From Artemia franciscana (taxonomy: Eukaryota; Arthropoda; Branchiopoda; Anostraca; Artemiidae), in contig NC_088868.1 of assembly GCF_032884065.1 (NCBI RefSeq), positions 6,963,129-7,027,128 on the forward strand: a DNA stretch of 64,000 nucleotides. The letters run 5' to 3'. Position 1 is the stretch's first letter; each line of letters starts with the position of its first letter. The position numbers and the translations under genes were made by a program. The notes below the pieces were generated by a model that worked only from the letters and a program-made list of their open reading frames with translations, made no database searches and was not told the DNA's origin. Of this stretch, positions 34,990 to 48,000 are shown piece by piece.

Positions 34990-35545
34990 GCTACTTTCTT
35001 AAAGATTCAGACAGGAAGTCTTTTTTTGTAGATTTTTAGATTCTGACAGGAGTAGAACTTCTCTTTAGCTTCTAAAGAGATTGTAGACTGTAGAAAATCA
35101 ATTTACTTTCTAAATCAATTCAGCTGATCCTTTTTCCCGACCAGATCCAGTGACATTGGGGGGAGTTGGAGGGGGAAGCAGGAATTCTTGGAAAACGTGA
35201 AAAATTGAGGTATCTTTATCTTGCGAGTGGGTGATCGGATCTTAATGAAACTTGATATATAGAAGGATTTTATGTCTCAGATGCTCCATTTTCAATTCGA
35301 AATGGAGGGTTGGAGGGGGGGAATCTTGGAAAACGCTTAGAATGGAGAGATCGGGCTTGATGGGAAGAATAAGCACAAGTTATAGATACGTGATTGGCAT
35401 AATTGGAACGGATCCGCTGAAGTCATTTTTTTTATAGATTTTTAGATTCTGACAGGAGCAGAACTTCTCTTTAGCTTCTAAAGAGAATGTAGACTGGAGA
35501 AAATCAATCTACTTTCTAAATCAATTCTGCTTTACAGAAAAGTTC
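34990..35545. repeat. Direct repeats of a 'gattctgacaggagnagaac' segment
   Basis: About 90 bp (ttctgacaggag..gaacttctctttagcttct..ctttctaaatcaattc) occur near 35037-35125 and 35443-35530. Confidence 0.8.
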
Positions 35546-36267
35546 CTAACAGGAGTAGGGAAATTGTACTCCTGTCAGAACCAAGCTTTATAAAGAATGT
35601 AGCACCAGAAATTATTTAGAGGTGCATAGCTATTCGTCTATATAGGATATATCTGTATTAAGAAATTATTTAGAGGTGCATAGCTATTCGTCTATATAGG
35701 ATATATCTATATTAAGAAATTATTTAGAGGTGCATAGCTATTCGTCTTTATAGGGTATATCTATATTAAGAAATTATTTAGAGGTACATATCTATTCGTC
35801 TATATAGGATATATCTATATTAAGAAATTATTTGGAGGTGCATAGCTATTCGTCTATATAGGATATATCTATATTAAGAAATTATACTAACAGGAGCAGG
35901 GAAATTGTACTCCTGTCAGAACCAAGCTTTATAAAGAATGTAGCACCAGAAATTATTTAGAGGTGCATAGCTATTCGTCTTTATAGGATATATCTATATT
36001 AAGAAATTATTTAGAGGTGCATATCTATTCGTCTATATAGGATATATCTATATTAAGAAATTATTTGGAGGTGCATAGCTATTCGTCTATATAGGATATA
36101 TCTATATTAAGAAATTATTTAGAGGTGCATAGCTATTCGTCTATATAGGATATATCTATATTAAGAAATTATTTAGAGGTGCATAGCTATTCGTCTATAT
36201 AGGATATATCTATATTAAGAAATTATTTAGAGGTGCATAGCTATTCGTCTATATAGGATATATCATA
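35546..36267. repeat. 54-bp minisatellite with higher-order structure
   Basis: Units 'agaaattatttagaggtgca', 'tagctattcgtctatatagg', 'atatatctatatta' repeat every 54 bp from 35607 (35661, 35715 and on). After about five units the leader (aacaggag..gggaaattgtactcctgtcag..gtagcaccag) at 35547-35606 recurs at 35887-35946, followed by about six more units: two blocks, each leader plus array. Confidence 0.95.
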
Positions 36268-36400
36268 CTAGCTGAGACACGAACTAAGTCGATTGTATAC
36301 GCCAAATAACAAAACGTTCTCACATGGGTGAATATTCAGTTCATTTCTGTTCAGTTCTACTCAGTTCAGATCAGTCAAGTTCAGATCAGAGTTGAAAAGT

Positions 36401-37345
36401 CAGCTACTCTGGGTGGCGGAATTGAATTAAAGAAAAAATAATTAAAGATTAAGATTAATGAAAAAGATTATTATTAAAGAAATATAATAAACAATTAAAA
36501 ATAATCAAATATAAATAATATAAATAATTAAATATAAAATATAATAATAAATAATTATTAATGAAAAAAAGTTATTATTAAAGAAATATAATAAATAATG
36601 AAAAATAATTAAATATAAATAATAAAAAATAAATATAATAAATTGGATAAAATAAATATAAATCTTTAAATATAAAATTTAATAATAATAATAAATAGTT
36701 ATTAAAGAAAAAAGATTAAAGAGAAATCAGCTACTCTAGGTGGCGGAATTGAATTAAAGACAAAAATTATTAAACTTAAGATTAATGAAAAAAGATTATT
36801 ATTAAAGAAATATAATAAATAATTAAATATAAATAAAATATAATAAATTAAATAATTGAATATAAAATATAATAATAATAAATAATTATTAAAGAAAAAG
36901 ATTAAAGAAAAATCAGCTACTCTGTGTCGGAATTGAATTAAAGAAAAAATTATTAAAGATTAAGATTAATGAAAAAAGATTATTATTAAAGAAATTTAAT
37001 AAATAACTAAAAATAATTAAATATAAATAATATAAATTAAATATAATAAATTAAATAATTAAATATAAAACATAATAATAATAAATAATTATTAAACAAA
37101 AAAGATTAATGAAAAATCAGCTACTCTGGGTGGCGGAATTGAATTAAAGAAAAAAATATTAAAAATTAAGATTAATGAAAAAAGATTATTATTAAAGAAA
37201 TAGAATAATTAAAAATAATTAAATATAAATAATATAAATTAAATATAATAAATGAAATAATTATATAAAATATAATAATAATAATAAATAATTATTAAAG
37301 AAAAAAGATGAAAGAAAAATCAGCTACTCTGGGTGGCGGAATTGA
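36401..37345. repeat. About 200-bp AT-rich satellite with GC-richer core
   Basis: The core CAGCTACTCTGGGTGGCGGA starts at 36401, 36728, 36914, 37118 and 37321 (some with small changes). Between cores is almost pure A/T in 'attattaaagaaatataataa' words. Spacing 327, 186, 204, 203. Confidence 0.93.
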
Positions 37346-38520
37346 AGTAAAGATACATAAAAGATTCCAGCTTATGTACTACAAAAATGAGCAATTTTTA
37401 GTTATTTTTTAACATTCGAAGAAATTGTAAGGTATTCGAAGGAGTCATCTTTTCAAAAAGTCTTCTAGGAAAAAACCGGAGGATGTCACTTTCAACCAAA
37501 CTTACCCAACAGGGTTCACATAGCAAAGTCGCCTTGTCCCTTTCACTTGAAAAATTTTCTCCAATGGTAGTTTTTAAGGGTGCCAATTGACCTATTGTCA
37601 TCAAAGAAAAAAAATATTCTAATTTCAGAAAGAAATTTTTTGAAACTCTTTAAATCAACGCTTTGAAACATTTAACGCTTTGTATTAAGCTTGTTTGTCA
37701 TAATTTAAATTTAATCGATTTAATAATCTAAATTTAATAAATAATTTAATTGTCATAATTTAAATAAACAGTTCTCCAGTCAAAAATGGTACTAAGACAT
37801 AATAAGTAAATGAATTGAAATATAAAAATGTCATTAATCAAAAATTTTAGTATTATATTGGAGTTCAGTGTTAATAGGCTAATACTCTGTATTTGCTTGG
37901 AATAAAATAATGTTAACATTTTATTCTGTCAGAATTTCACTTTAAAACCGTAATTGATAAAGCCGAGAAGCGAATTTTCCCAAAGAATTACTTTCAAAAG
38001 TGAAAATTGACCTATTCTCATAAAAGCGAAAAACAATTCCTAATTTCAAACATAATTTTTTTCTAAAGGAAACAAACAAAAAATGCTTTTACTATACATT
38101 TCGAAATTTGTAACACTGTTTTGATATCCAGAATTTAGAAAATATGTTTTTATTCATAATTTTCACGAACAGCTTCCTAGTTAAAAACAATTTTATAAAA
38201 CAATATAAAATCTGAAAAATGAATATTTAATTAATCAAGCTAATGTTTAATAGAATTAGTAGCATAGAAAGCAATATGTTCTTGTAATAAACTAAATGAT
38301 ACCGAAGACAATATAATAATAGTAAATAAAACATAAAGTTGTTTTTTTTTCTAAAGCTTTGGTAACTAGGGTACACAAAGTCTCAAAATAGGAGCCTTTT
38401 CCCGGCACTCCGTCTTTCTGTTTTAACAAAACTCTCAGGAAAGATCTAATCCTCATTTCTGAAAGCTTTAGCCTTCCTTAACCTCCTTGCTTTCTATTAT
38501 TCTTCTTATTATTTTCTCTT
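37346..38520. other. Intergenic, diverged duplication
   Basis: 37540-37620 and 37965-38050 share 'gtgnnaattgacctattntcat' and neighbours. No gene recognised. Confidence 0.4.
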
Positions 38521-38857
38521 ATAGTCATAACCTATAATTTTATAATTTACCCTATTATAGTTAGTCTATTAATCAGTCTATTAGTCTATTAATTTGGCCT
38601 ATTAATCACAACCTATTATAGTTTAGAATAACGAGGAAAAGCGTTTATTGAATTCATTAAGAAAAACTAAATTATCTAATAATATAGTTCTTTTATAGTC
38701 ATAACCCATATTTTTATAATTTAGCCTATTATAGTTAGTGTATTATTCTATTAATTTAGCCTATTAACCATAACCAATTATAATTTAAAATAATGAGGAA
38801 AAGCGTTTATTGAATCTATTAAGAAAAACTAAATTATCTAATAATATAATTCTTTGG
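38521..38857 (-). repeat. Tandem copies of the MRPL13 3' end
   Basis: Units starting 'atagtcataac' at 38521 and 38695 (periods 174 and 163) both include 'gaggaaaagcgtttattgaa', 'attaagaaaaactaaatt' and 'atctaataatat', the complement of the MRPL13 last codons, stop and poly(A) signal. The distal copy has lost a base in the coding part. Confidence 0.9.
38806..38811 (-). promoter_or_regulatory. Candidate MRPL13 poly(A) signal
   Basis: On the minus strand AATAAA lies about 23 bp after the stop codon. The same hexamer recurs at 38644-38649 in the next duplicated unit, so two signals are available. Confidence 0.5.
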
Positions 38858-39067
38858 ATAGTCAAATAATTTAGGATAATTCCTAATTTCTTCTTCACTG
38901 AATTCAGTTAATCTCTTTGGGACTCGTCTCAGTTGAGGGATTTGAGAAGAGACATTGCTCATAACTTCAGGCGGTACATTCGAATCCGGAAAAAGGTGCA
39001 ATCTCGCCATATCTCTCCTTCTTCTAAGATCCTTGTCGAGAAGGGTGTAAATTGCATATTTCATAAT
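38834..39067 (-). CDS. MRPL13: MRPL13 exon 4 (C-terminus and stop)
   Basis: Acceptor tttcag precedes ATTATGAAATATGC at 39067. The exon encodes IMKYAIYTLLDKDLRRRRD, MARLHLFPD and the C-terminal PKRLTEFSEEEIRNYPKLF, ending NYIIR with TAA at 38836-38834. Its last codons and 3' flank are duplicated downstream (38521-38857). Confidence 0.95.
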   Translation of the reverse strand: MMKYAIYTLLDKDLRRRRDMARLHLFPDSNVPPEVMSNVSSQIPQLRRVPKRLTEFSEEEIRNYPKLFDYPKNYIIR

Positions 39068-42000
39068 CTGAAATTATAATTTGTAGTTGGTATACTACTT
39101 GTCTTCCATATAAAGATTACAGAACGTAGCACAAAAAAAATTCATGAGGCAATTTGACAAGCATTTCTGAACATTCGCATTTCTCGTCAAACCAACCCAC
39201 CTGTGAAAGAGGTGTGGACACCTCTTTAGTTGATAGAGTTTTAAAAATTTGTTCAGACATTCAAGCGGTTTCTGAATTATATTATATAAGAAATTTGATT
39301 ACGTAATGGGTACTCCATTGACTTACTGAATAAATTGCAGAAAAAAAGATTAAAAAGGAAAAAAAAGAAATAAGGAACCCAGCCCCTATTCTTTGGTCGA
39401 ATTTACGAATTTTAAAGGAACATAATCTTTCTATCTCTTTTAAAAATGAACTAAAGGATGAACTTTTTTACAATCAAACAGTTTGTGGTAATGAACTGTA
39501 AGTAAGGAGCAATACGGCTTAATAGTAGTCAAAACTCTAAAAAACGCAATTTTGATACCAATAGATATATCAAAAGGATCGGTTTATTATACTGATTCGA
39601 AATATATCAGACCAAGCTTAATGTTACCCATCAAAGGTTACGAGTCTGAGAAAATTTGCCCGATTTTCGAAAAAGGGGGGAAACACTCCTTAAAAATCAA
39701 ACAATCTTGATGAAAATCACATCATGAGGTTTAGCGTATAAGAGAACCCTAGTGCAGAGGTTTCAAGCGCCTATCTGCAAAAATGTGAAATTTTGTATTT
39801 TTTTGCCAAAAAAAAAGACCAAGGATGCGTGTTTTCTTTTTGTTTGTCTTTTTTTTCCACGGGTGATCGTATCAAATCAATGTTCCTCGAACATCGAGAG
39901 ATGGCTAATTCGAATGGAAATTGAAAGTTGTAGCGCCTTTTTTAAGTGACCAAAAAGATTGAGGGGCAACTAGCCCCCCCCCCTTCCAGGTCTCTTTTTT
40001 CCCCACTAACATCTGACCGAATTTTTAGACAGCCATTTTGTTCAGCATAGTTGAAAGATCCAAAAACCATACCTTTGGAGATAACATGACCCCCCAAAGC
40101 CCCTGGGGATAAGTCTTTCAGATATGAAATTTGTTATTGGGAAGTATACTGACATTTTTCGAGGGGAGATTATGTGCATGGGTTGGGTTTCCATAGGTAA
40201 AACTTTCCGTTGGGAGGGAAATTTTTGGGGGTTAAGTACCAGAGCAAATTTTATGCTGAGAGAATTTGACAGATTTCTTACACGAAATTCTTTTTATTTG
40301 TCTTACTTTCTCTTTGCCAAATCAATTTTGCATGTGGAGATGTTCTGGGCAATTGTCCGTAGAAAATTTTCCACATGTTTGGATTTCCCGAAAAAATTCC
40401 ACAGAAGGGGGGATTTCCAGAATGATTAGAAATTAAAGTCTTTTTCGAATCGAAGCATGCGGAGGAGGATTTTTCAGGCTGAATCGTACACAAGAAACTT
40501 CACAAAGGGGGATGGGGAATTTTCAGCGAGGATGGAATTGCCCAGATGGCATTTTGCAGAGGAGGGGGTGTATTTTATTTTACGTGGGAGGACCTTCCGC
40601 GGAGGAGTTTCCAGTGAAGAGAGGGAAATTTTGCATTGAAGATGAGCCAGATTTACCGGCATTATTTGGAAAACGATCAGAAATTCAATAAAAAACAGGT
40701 TTTTTGAACTGAAAGTAAGGAGCAACATTAAAACACGAAACGACCTGAGATTATTCCGTGTATGAAGGGGTATCCCCCCTCCTCAATACCTTGCTGTTTG
40801 CGCTAAAAATTGACTGTCTTTCCCTATTTTTATGTGCGACTCCTGAAACAGAATTGAATTAGAATAGGAAACCTTTTTATAAGAGATAAAAACTTTAGCA
40901 TGAAGAGCAAGGTATAGAGGAGGGGAAACCCCTTCATATAAAGAAAAATTTATGTTCGTTTTGAGTTTTAATGTTGCTTCTTACTTTCGGTTGCAAAAAC
41001 TTTTTTTTTTTATTTAATTCTGGGGAAGACACAACTGAATATATTTTTGGCAGTTGCGTATTTGTAGTCCCGTGCAGCATTGCCAGTGCGTACAGTTGTA
41101 CCATTTTTGGCGCAATTTAGAAGTTCTGATGCAATGCAGTGCAATTGGAATTTGTTGGTACAATAGAAATTTTTCGTACATTTGGGTACTATCATTTCAC
41201 ATTGGAATATCTGTTTTAGTCTATCGAAAATTTTTAGTCTATCGAAAAGTTTTAGTCTATTGAATGTTTTCTTCTTTTTTTGGAAAATTTTTAACCTGCT
41301 GATCAAATAATTTTAGCCAGAAACTGGTAAGTTTAGGTCAAAGTACTGGTAACACTAGTCCCATGATCCTGTGGAAGATTTTACGTAGATAGAACTGGTA
41401 AACAGTTGGGAGACTTTCAACTTGGAGAACTTTTAATAGACATACCTCCAAAGTAAAAAATAAATTTTGGTTCTGCGTTAGCTCTTTGCGCTTTGAGTTC
41501 CTAGACTATTTAGTTATTTTTATAACATAATCTTTGTTTTCACAGTAAATGATTTACCTAATCTTTTAGGGAAAATATTGTATAGATACAACAAAAAAGA
41601 AAACGTTAAGAAACAAACATCCAATACCCCCCCCCCCTCTTCAGCAAGGTTCTACGGCCGGGAATACAGGGAGAAAAAACAAAAGAACACACACACACGC
41701 ACACTAAAATTAAAAAAAAAATGACCAGAGATTAAAAAACTTTTTACAATCCTTTTAAATACACCAAACGAACGACGCTTCCAAATCAACTCAGATAAGA
41801 TCCTCTTTGAAGAAAAAAAATGACCAGAGATTAAAAAACTTTTTACAATCCCTTTAAAGACACCAAACGAATGACGCTTCCAAGCCAACTCAGATAAGTT
41901 TCTCTGGGTAGACTGACAAGCAATCAGGAACCCGACTGATGGACTGAATAGAATCCGGATATTGTCATATTTACTAAGATAATATGTGGAATGGTCGGCG

Positions 42001-45000
42001 ACAACAGACGCTCTAATTTTAAGGGCGACGGGGACACCACCGTTCCACTGAAATGCATCTATTTAAATTTAATCAACTTAAATAAACAAATATATGCATA
42101 AAGACATCATGTTAAAAAGCGATACTGGCAATACTGTAAAAACACTATTTTAACAATCTAATAAAAAGAGATTAAATTCACATTTCATCTCTTTAAAACA
42201 ACATCAATAAGTCATCTTAATACAAATAAGTTCAGAAAACAGGCTGTACTAATTGAGACAAAAAAGAGCTTATACCGATTTTTAGATGGTCTTTCATTTG
42301 TGGTAATCAGTCACTTTTTCCTTCTGTTCAGAATACTTAAAAGGGTTAGTTTTTTTTCCTTTTGCACTGAAATTTTGGCCGAAATATCTGCTTCGTCTTA
42401 CCATTTTAATCACTGGCTGAAAATCCCCCTTGTTTGATTTTATTTTGTTCTTAATTAGGTCTCTTCGTTTTTTGTCATAAGTCATGCATAGTAATGAACA
42501 CAAAATTTTTAAATAAGTTTCTTTTAGATACAAACAAACAGTAGTGTCATGATTTAGAACTAGAAGAAATTAACATGAAGAGAAGAAGGGGTATTAGGTA
42601 CCACACCCACCCTCAATCATAACGTTTAAGATGTTGCATGCAACTTACTGAAAACTTACTGCAATGCAACATTTTCCCAATTTGTAATCACAATTGTTTA
42701 ATACATTTTCAAAAGAAAAATTTCACGTTCTCAAAGACAATACTGAAACCATGCTGTTTTCACTAAAGAACCAATAACAACATTTTACGAGTAGCGGAGG
42801 GGGGTTGAGGCTGACAACAGCCCCCCACCAGTTCAAGGTAATTTTTAACGTCATACCTTACTTTTATTCGACAAAAACTGTCATTATATTTTATACTCAC
42901 ATAGATTGGGTTCTTCTTATGCATCTCCCAGGCTGGCGTATAACTTGCTCCCTTGGCATACCCAGTATGGTGAAAATAGATGTTGTATTTCCAATCATCA
43001 CCCCGAAGAGCAATATCCCGAGTGTTGATAATAACCACTTGATCACCGGTGTCATCTATTGAAACCAATAACGTTACAAAGATCGAAACTTCCTGGGCTT
43101 ACTGACTTTATATTACAGAGATCTTGTCTTATTTTCCAACTAGGCACACGCTCAGGGATTCATTTCAGGGAGGATCAAGACCTAAGACATTTTAAGGAAT
43201 TTGAAATCCATTTTTATCACCATTGTATTTGGAGGCGTAATTCATTTAATTTTAAATTAATTGGTAAATTAGTTCAACAATTTTAAATTAATCAATGCGT
43301 TGATTAGTCATATATATTTGATGGAGACTTGCTCGAGACTGCTTGAGACAGGGATAAAATGTAGAAAAAAAGAGTAGAAAAAGGAATCAGCATAAACTAT
43401 GATTGCCTACTAGAGTATTCAAGACAAGAGAATTCATTGAAAGAATAGAAAAGAAAAGAATAGAAAGAATAGAAAAAAAGAAAAGAATAGAAAAGAAAGA
43501 AAAGAAAGAAAAGAATAGAAATTGTGTGGCTTCAAAGATGGGGATTGATATATACGGAGATAGTAGTGAAAAACAAAGCACAAACAATAATGGAAAATAT
43601 CATGTCGTCTTCGACTGGAGTTAAAAAAACAACATAAAAGTAAAACAGTTCAAAATAGGGATGAAACCTTTTAATTGACAGTGAACAAATATAAAAATTA
43701 TTTAACTGGATATTTCGAACACATATACAGTGTTCATCACCAGTTTTTTGATGACTCATCATCAAAAATGATTTATCATCTATTTTGAACTTTTTACTTT
43801 CGTCATGGAAAGGCAGTGTTGTCTTCGAAGTTAAAAAACAACATATAAGGTATGTGATCTAAGTCTAGCTGGATATAGATTTCACACTAATAGACATTTA
43901 GCTAACCACAAGATGAAAGCAAAATCAGCTGAGTGAATTGTAACTTCAAGTTCATCCTGATACCAGCCACTCCCAGGCGGATATGATGCTTTTGAAAAAA
44001 AAGCAGCCGAATAATTGACCTTTTTCTAATATTTACCTCCTCTCCCCACCCTCAAGAAATGATCTGCCAAATGTCCAGCTGTTTTTTAATTTGATTAAAA
44101 AATCTGCATTGATCTACACTTGATTAAAAAATCTACATTGATCTACATTTGATTAAAAAATCTACATTGAAATCTACATTGATTGGATTTTTTTCAACAA
44201 TACATTCGAATTTATCAGCCATGACAAAGCTCAGTAGAAACAAAAAATAACAAAACTAAGAAATGGGGAACTAAGCGGTACACCTGTTTTGCCCAATATT
44301 CCAGTTCTGGGGAAAAAAGGGAAAAAAGTCCAATTGAACTAACAGCATAGTTTGCTTTACCCTTGTAAAATGTGTGATGTTAGTTGTGATGTAGTAAAAG
44401 ATGTGATACTACTTATCTATTTAGGGTCATCACAATCACGAGCTCTGCCTCTTTGTGGTGACCCAGTGTATTTTATTTGTTATATGTATTATATTTGATA
44501 CATGTATTGTAATACATATCGTAATACATGTATTGTATTATATTTCATATATGTATACGTAAATTTGATACGTGTATTGTGTCAAACTTTCTGTATTATA
44601 CGTATTATATTTGATACATGTCTTGTAATTACGTATTGTAATACATGTATTGTATTATATTTCATCCATGTATACGTAAATTTGATACATGTATCGAATT
44701 TTCTGTACTATACGTATTAAATTTGATACATGTATTGTATCAAATTTTCTGCATTGTACGTATTATATTTGATTCATGTATTGTAATTATGTATAGTAAT
44801 ACTATTGTATTATATTTCGTACATGTATACGTAAATTTGATACATGTATTGTATCGAATTTTCTGTATTATATGTATTATATTTGATACATGTATACGTA
44901 AATTTGATACATGTATTGTATCAAATTTTCTGTATTCAGATAAGTAGAAACATAGAGACCCGTGCATACAATACATGATGCTCTTGTAGCTGTTTCAGAA

Positions 45001-48000
45001 CTGGCTTATTGAGCATGGAAGTTCTATCAAATTTTGTCAAGCTTGCTCCTCAAACCCTCTGATCCTGCGCTGACTGAACCTCTTTTTATTTCTTCAGGCC
45101 TTTTATTCAGCTTGAAGCGGCTTCTTTTATTTTCATTATTAAAGGTTTTGCTCAATAGGTAAGAGACAGGACAGGTAAAAAAAATTGCTTCAACATGTAA
45201 ATAACATTCAAATTATTAGGCATATTAATTTTAACAGGAGTGGCAAAATATTTAAATGTAATGTTATCAGTAAAAGAAAGGGGCACATTCGCAATTTTTG
45301 TTTGGGGTTGGGGGTCAAGACAAGAAAAAACTTTTGAAACCGCGTCAAAAATTTACTTTAAATGCAGTTTTGTTACGAATTTGCAAGTTGTACAAAAATT
45401 ATAGAGGGCGGAAGGGGGGGGTATCAGATCCGGATAACCTACCCCTCCTTGGATACGGCTTCATAAAGAAAAACCTCTTGAAACGGTTCTTAGTCTGAAC
45501 TAAAATTAAAGCATTTTTTTTAATATTTTTATTAAATCTAGTTCTTTATTTCAAATTAAAACGTTGTTCAATTGGCAATGGAATTAAAGCCCCCTCTGTA
45601 ACTGTGAAATATTACTTAAATATAACTGTGCTAATCAATATAAATACAAATAAGTCACTTTTCCAAGGACAGCGTTTTTTCAATGCGTTTTCAGACAATA
45701 CGTTTTCAGTTTTAGTGGTATCCCCCCCCCTCTTTGTGTACAGGCGTGCTAATGAACCAAGACGGTTCACTTCCCTCATAGGGAGCTTTATATATTTGAG
45801 TTATTTCCTAGATACCTTGGGGTCATATTTGGACCAAAACCCCCTCTCACCTCAGCATTTGTGACTTCCTACACCCTTACAAACTTTAAAGCTCAATTGA
45901 GCATCTTTTTCAGAGTATAGGCGAAAAGCAGAAAAATCACTAGAGATGATAAGAAAAGAGAAATAAACATATATGCAGTCAATTCTGAGCAGTAAGGGTT
46001 GGATTGGTTTCAAGTATTTTTTCCAGGGTGGGTGGAATATGCTCTAAAAATCGTTGATTTTTTATGAAATAGTTCCTGTATGAACTCCGCCTGTTATCAT
46101 ACAGCCAGTCCCAAGCATGCAAAAAGGAGGAGGGTTTGGTGGCAGACTAGCAACCTGCCCTTGGAAAAAAGATTTGCCATAGAATCATTTAGTTTGACAA
46201 CCAACACGATAACGAATGTGCAACCTGCTGACGACTATAGACCGACCCCGGATACCATGACGACAAACTCGGAACACCCCCAGACACGATTTTTGAAAGC
46301 GAATTGTCTAATGAAACTGGGCTTTTGGAACGTGAGGACCATAGACCAGCTTTCAAAACCTGAACAAGTTGTTAATGAGAACAACAGATATAGCCTCGAC
46401 ATCCTTGCTCTGTCCGAAGTCCGATGGACAGGAGCAGGGAGTCAAACCCTCGAAAAGGGATTTATAATCCTGCAGAGTGGCACTGAAAAAAAGAGAGAAG
46501 CAGTTATTGCCATAATGCTGTCCAAATCTGCGTCCAGAGCTCTAACTAAATGGACGAGAGGATCATCGAGGTACGATTCAGAGGTTCACAAGCCAAACTA
46601 AGAGTAGTCGCATGTTACACACAAACTAACGACACAGGTGATAGAACAAAAGACAGTTTCTACAACACCCTAAAAGCTGTCGCCAAAGACATCCCCAGCC
46701 ATGATATCGTCTGCTTTGTTGGCGAATTCAATGCCAAAGTGGGGAGCGACAAGTCCTACTGTCCTGAAGCTCTTGACAGTCAAGGCCTCGGCGAAAGCAA
46801 CGAGAATGGGTCACTGTTAGTTGACTTTGCTCTAACAAATGATAATCATCGATGGAACTCTGTTTCAACATAAAAACATCCGCAAATACTCTTGAAACTC
46901 GCCGGATGGTCGAAACCATAATCAGATAGCCCACATCCTGATAGACAAAAACTGGAAGTCGAGTCTCCAGGGTGTTAGGGCCCACAAAGGAGCCGATGTC
47001 GCCTCAGACCATGCCTTGATGATCGCAAAACTGTCCTTCAAGCTGAAATTCGCACAAAACTCAGAAAAACTCTCAAACGCAGCAGTTTGTCAAAACTTTA
47101 GTATCCAGCTTACCAACAGGTTTGAGAGCTTGGCCCTAGATTTCAACAATGAAGGCAGAGTGGAGTCATTCTGGAACATCCTAATAGAAGCCTATAACCA
47201 CAGAGCACTAGAAACGCTTGAACAAAAAAAAAAGACACAAAGATGAACAGTTATCCGATAAGATGTTGAAAGAACATCGGAAATGAAAACGAAGTCTTCT
47301 AAACGGTGGAGACGACTGCGATTAAGTCTTCAGAAATCATCTATAGCGACATCAAGACAAGCTAGTGAAGAAGAGCACAAGGGGAGATAAACGGGACTTT
47401 CTAGAAAAGAAGGCAGCTATGGCAGAGAAGCAGCCAAACGTGGCGATTCCAGAGCTGTTTACAAAATTATCAATGAAATCATTGGGAAAGTACGTAACAT
47501 AACGGGTCAGTTAAAGACGAAAAATTGCACAATGGTCACAACCCCCGATGACATGTCTGAAGTTTGGGCCATACATTTTGAGAAAGTCCTGAACAGGCCC
47601 AGTCCTCCGAACACAGCAGAAATCCCCACAACCCCTTTCCTGGACCTTCAAATCAATACAGAAGAGCCATCGACCAAAAAAATAGTTCAAGCTGCTTGCA
47701 AGATGAAGAACGGCAGAGCACCAGGAAGCAACGGAATATCAGCAGAAATGATCCAACCCTCTTTAGGTACTCGCATAACGGTGTGGATTGCCTTCTTTGC
47801 ATGTATCTGTAAATCTGAGAAAGTCCCTAAAGAATGAAGAAAAAGCCCACTCATCCAGCTTTTCAAGAAAGGAAATGTATCGAAGTGCAATAACTGGAGG
47901 GGAGTCAGCCCCCTTTCTATCTCGGGGAAACTATTCTCGCATATAATCCTCTGGATCCAGATAGCGTTAGATAAGCAAATGAGAGACGAACAACATGGCT

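Noticed and set aside
35546-36267. CRISPR-like regular repeats (54-bp and 53-bp arrays)
   Set aside because: Units are head-to-tail without unique spacers, and the context is eukaryotic; they are minisatellites or LINE tails.
44502-44976. Overlapping open frames of about 70-100 codons
   Set aside because: Repetitive TACATGTATTGTA array read in several frames; no domain and the same words on both strands.
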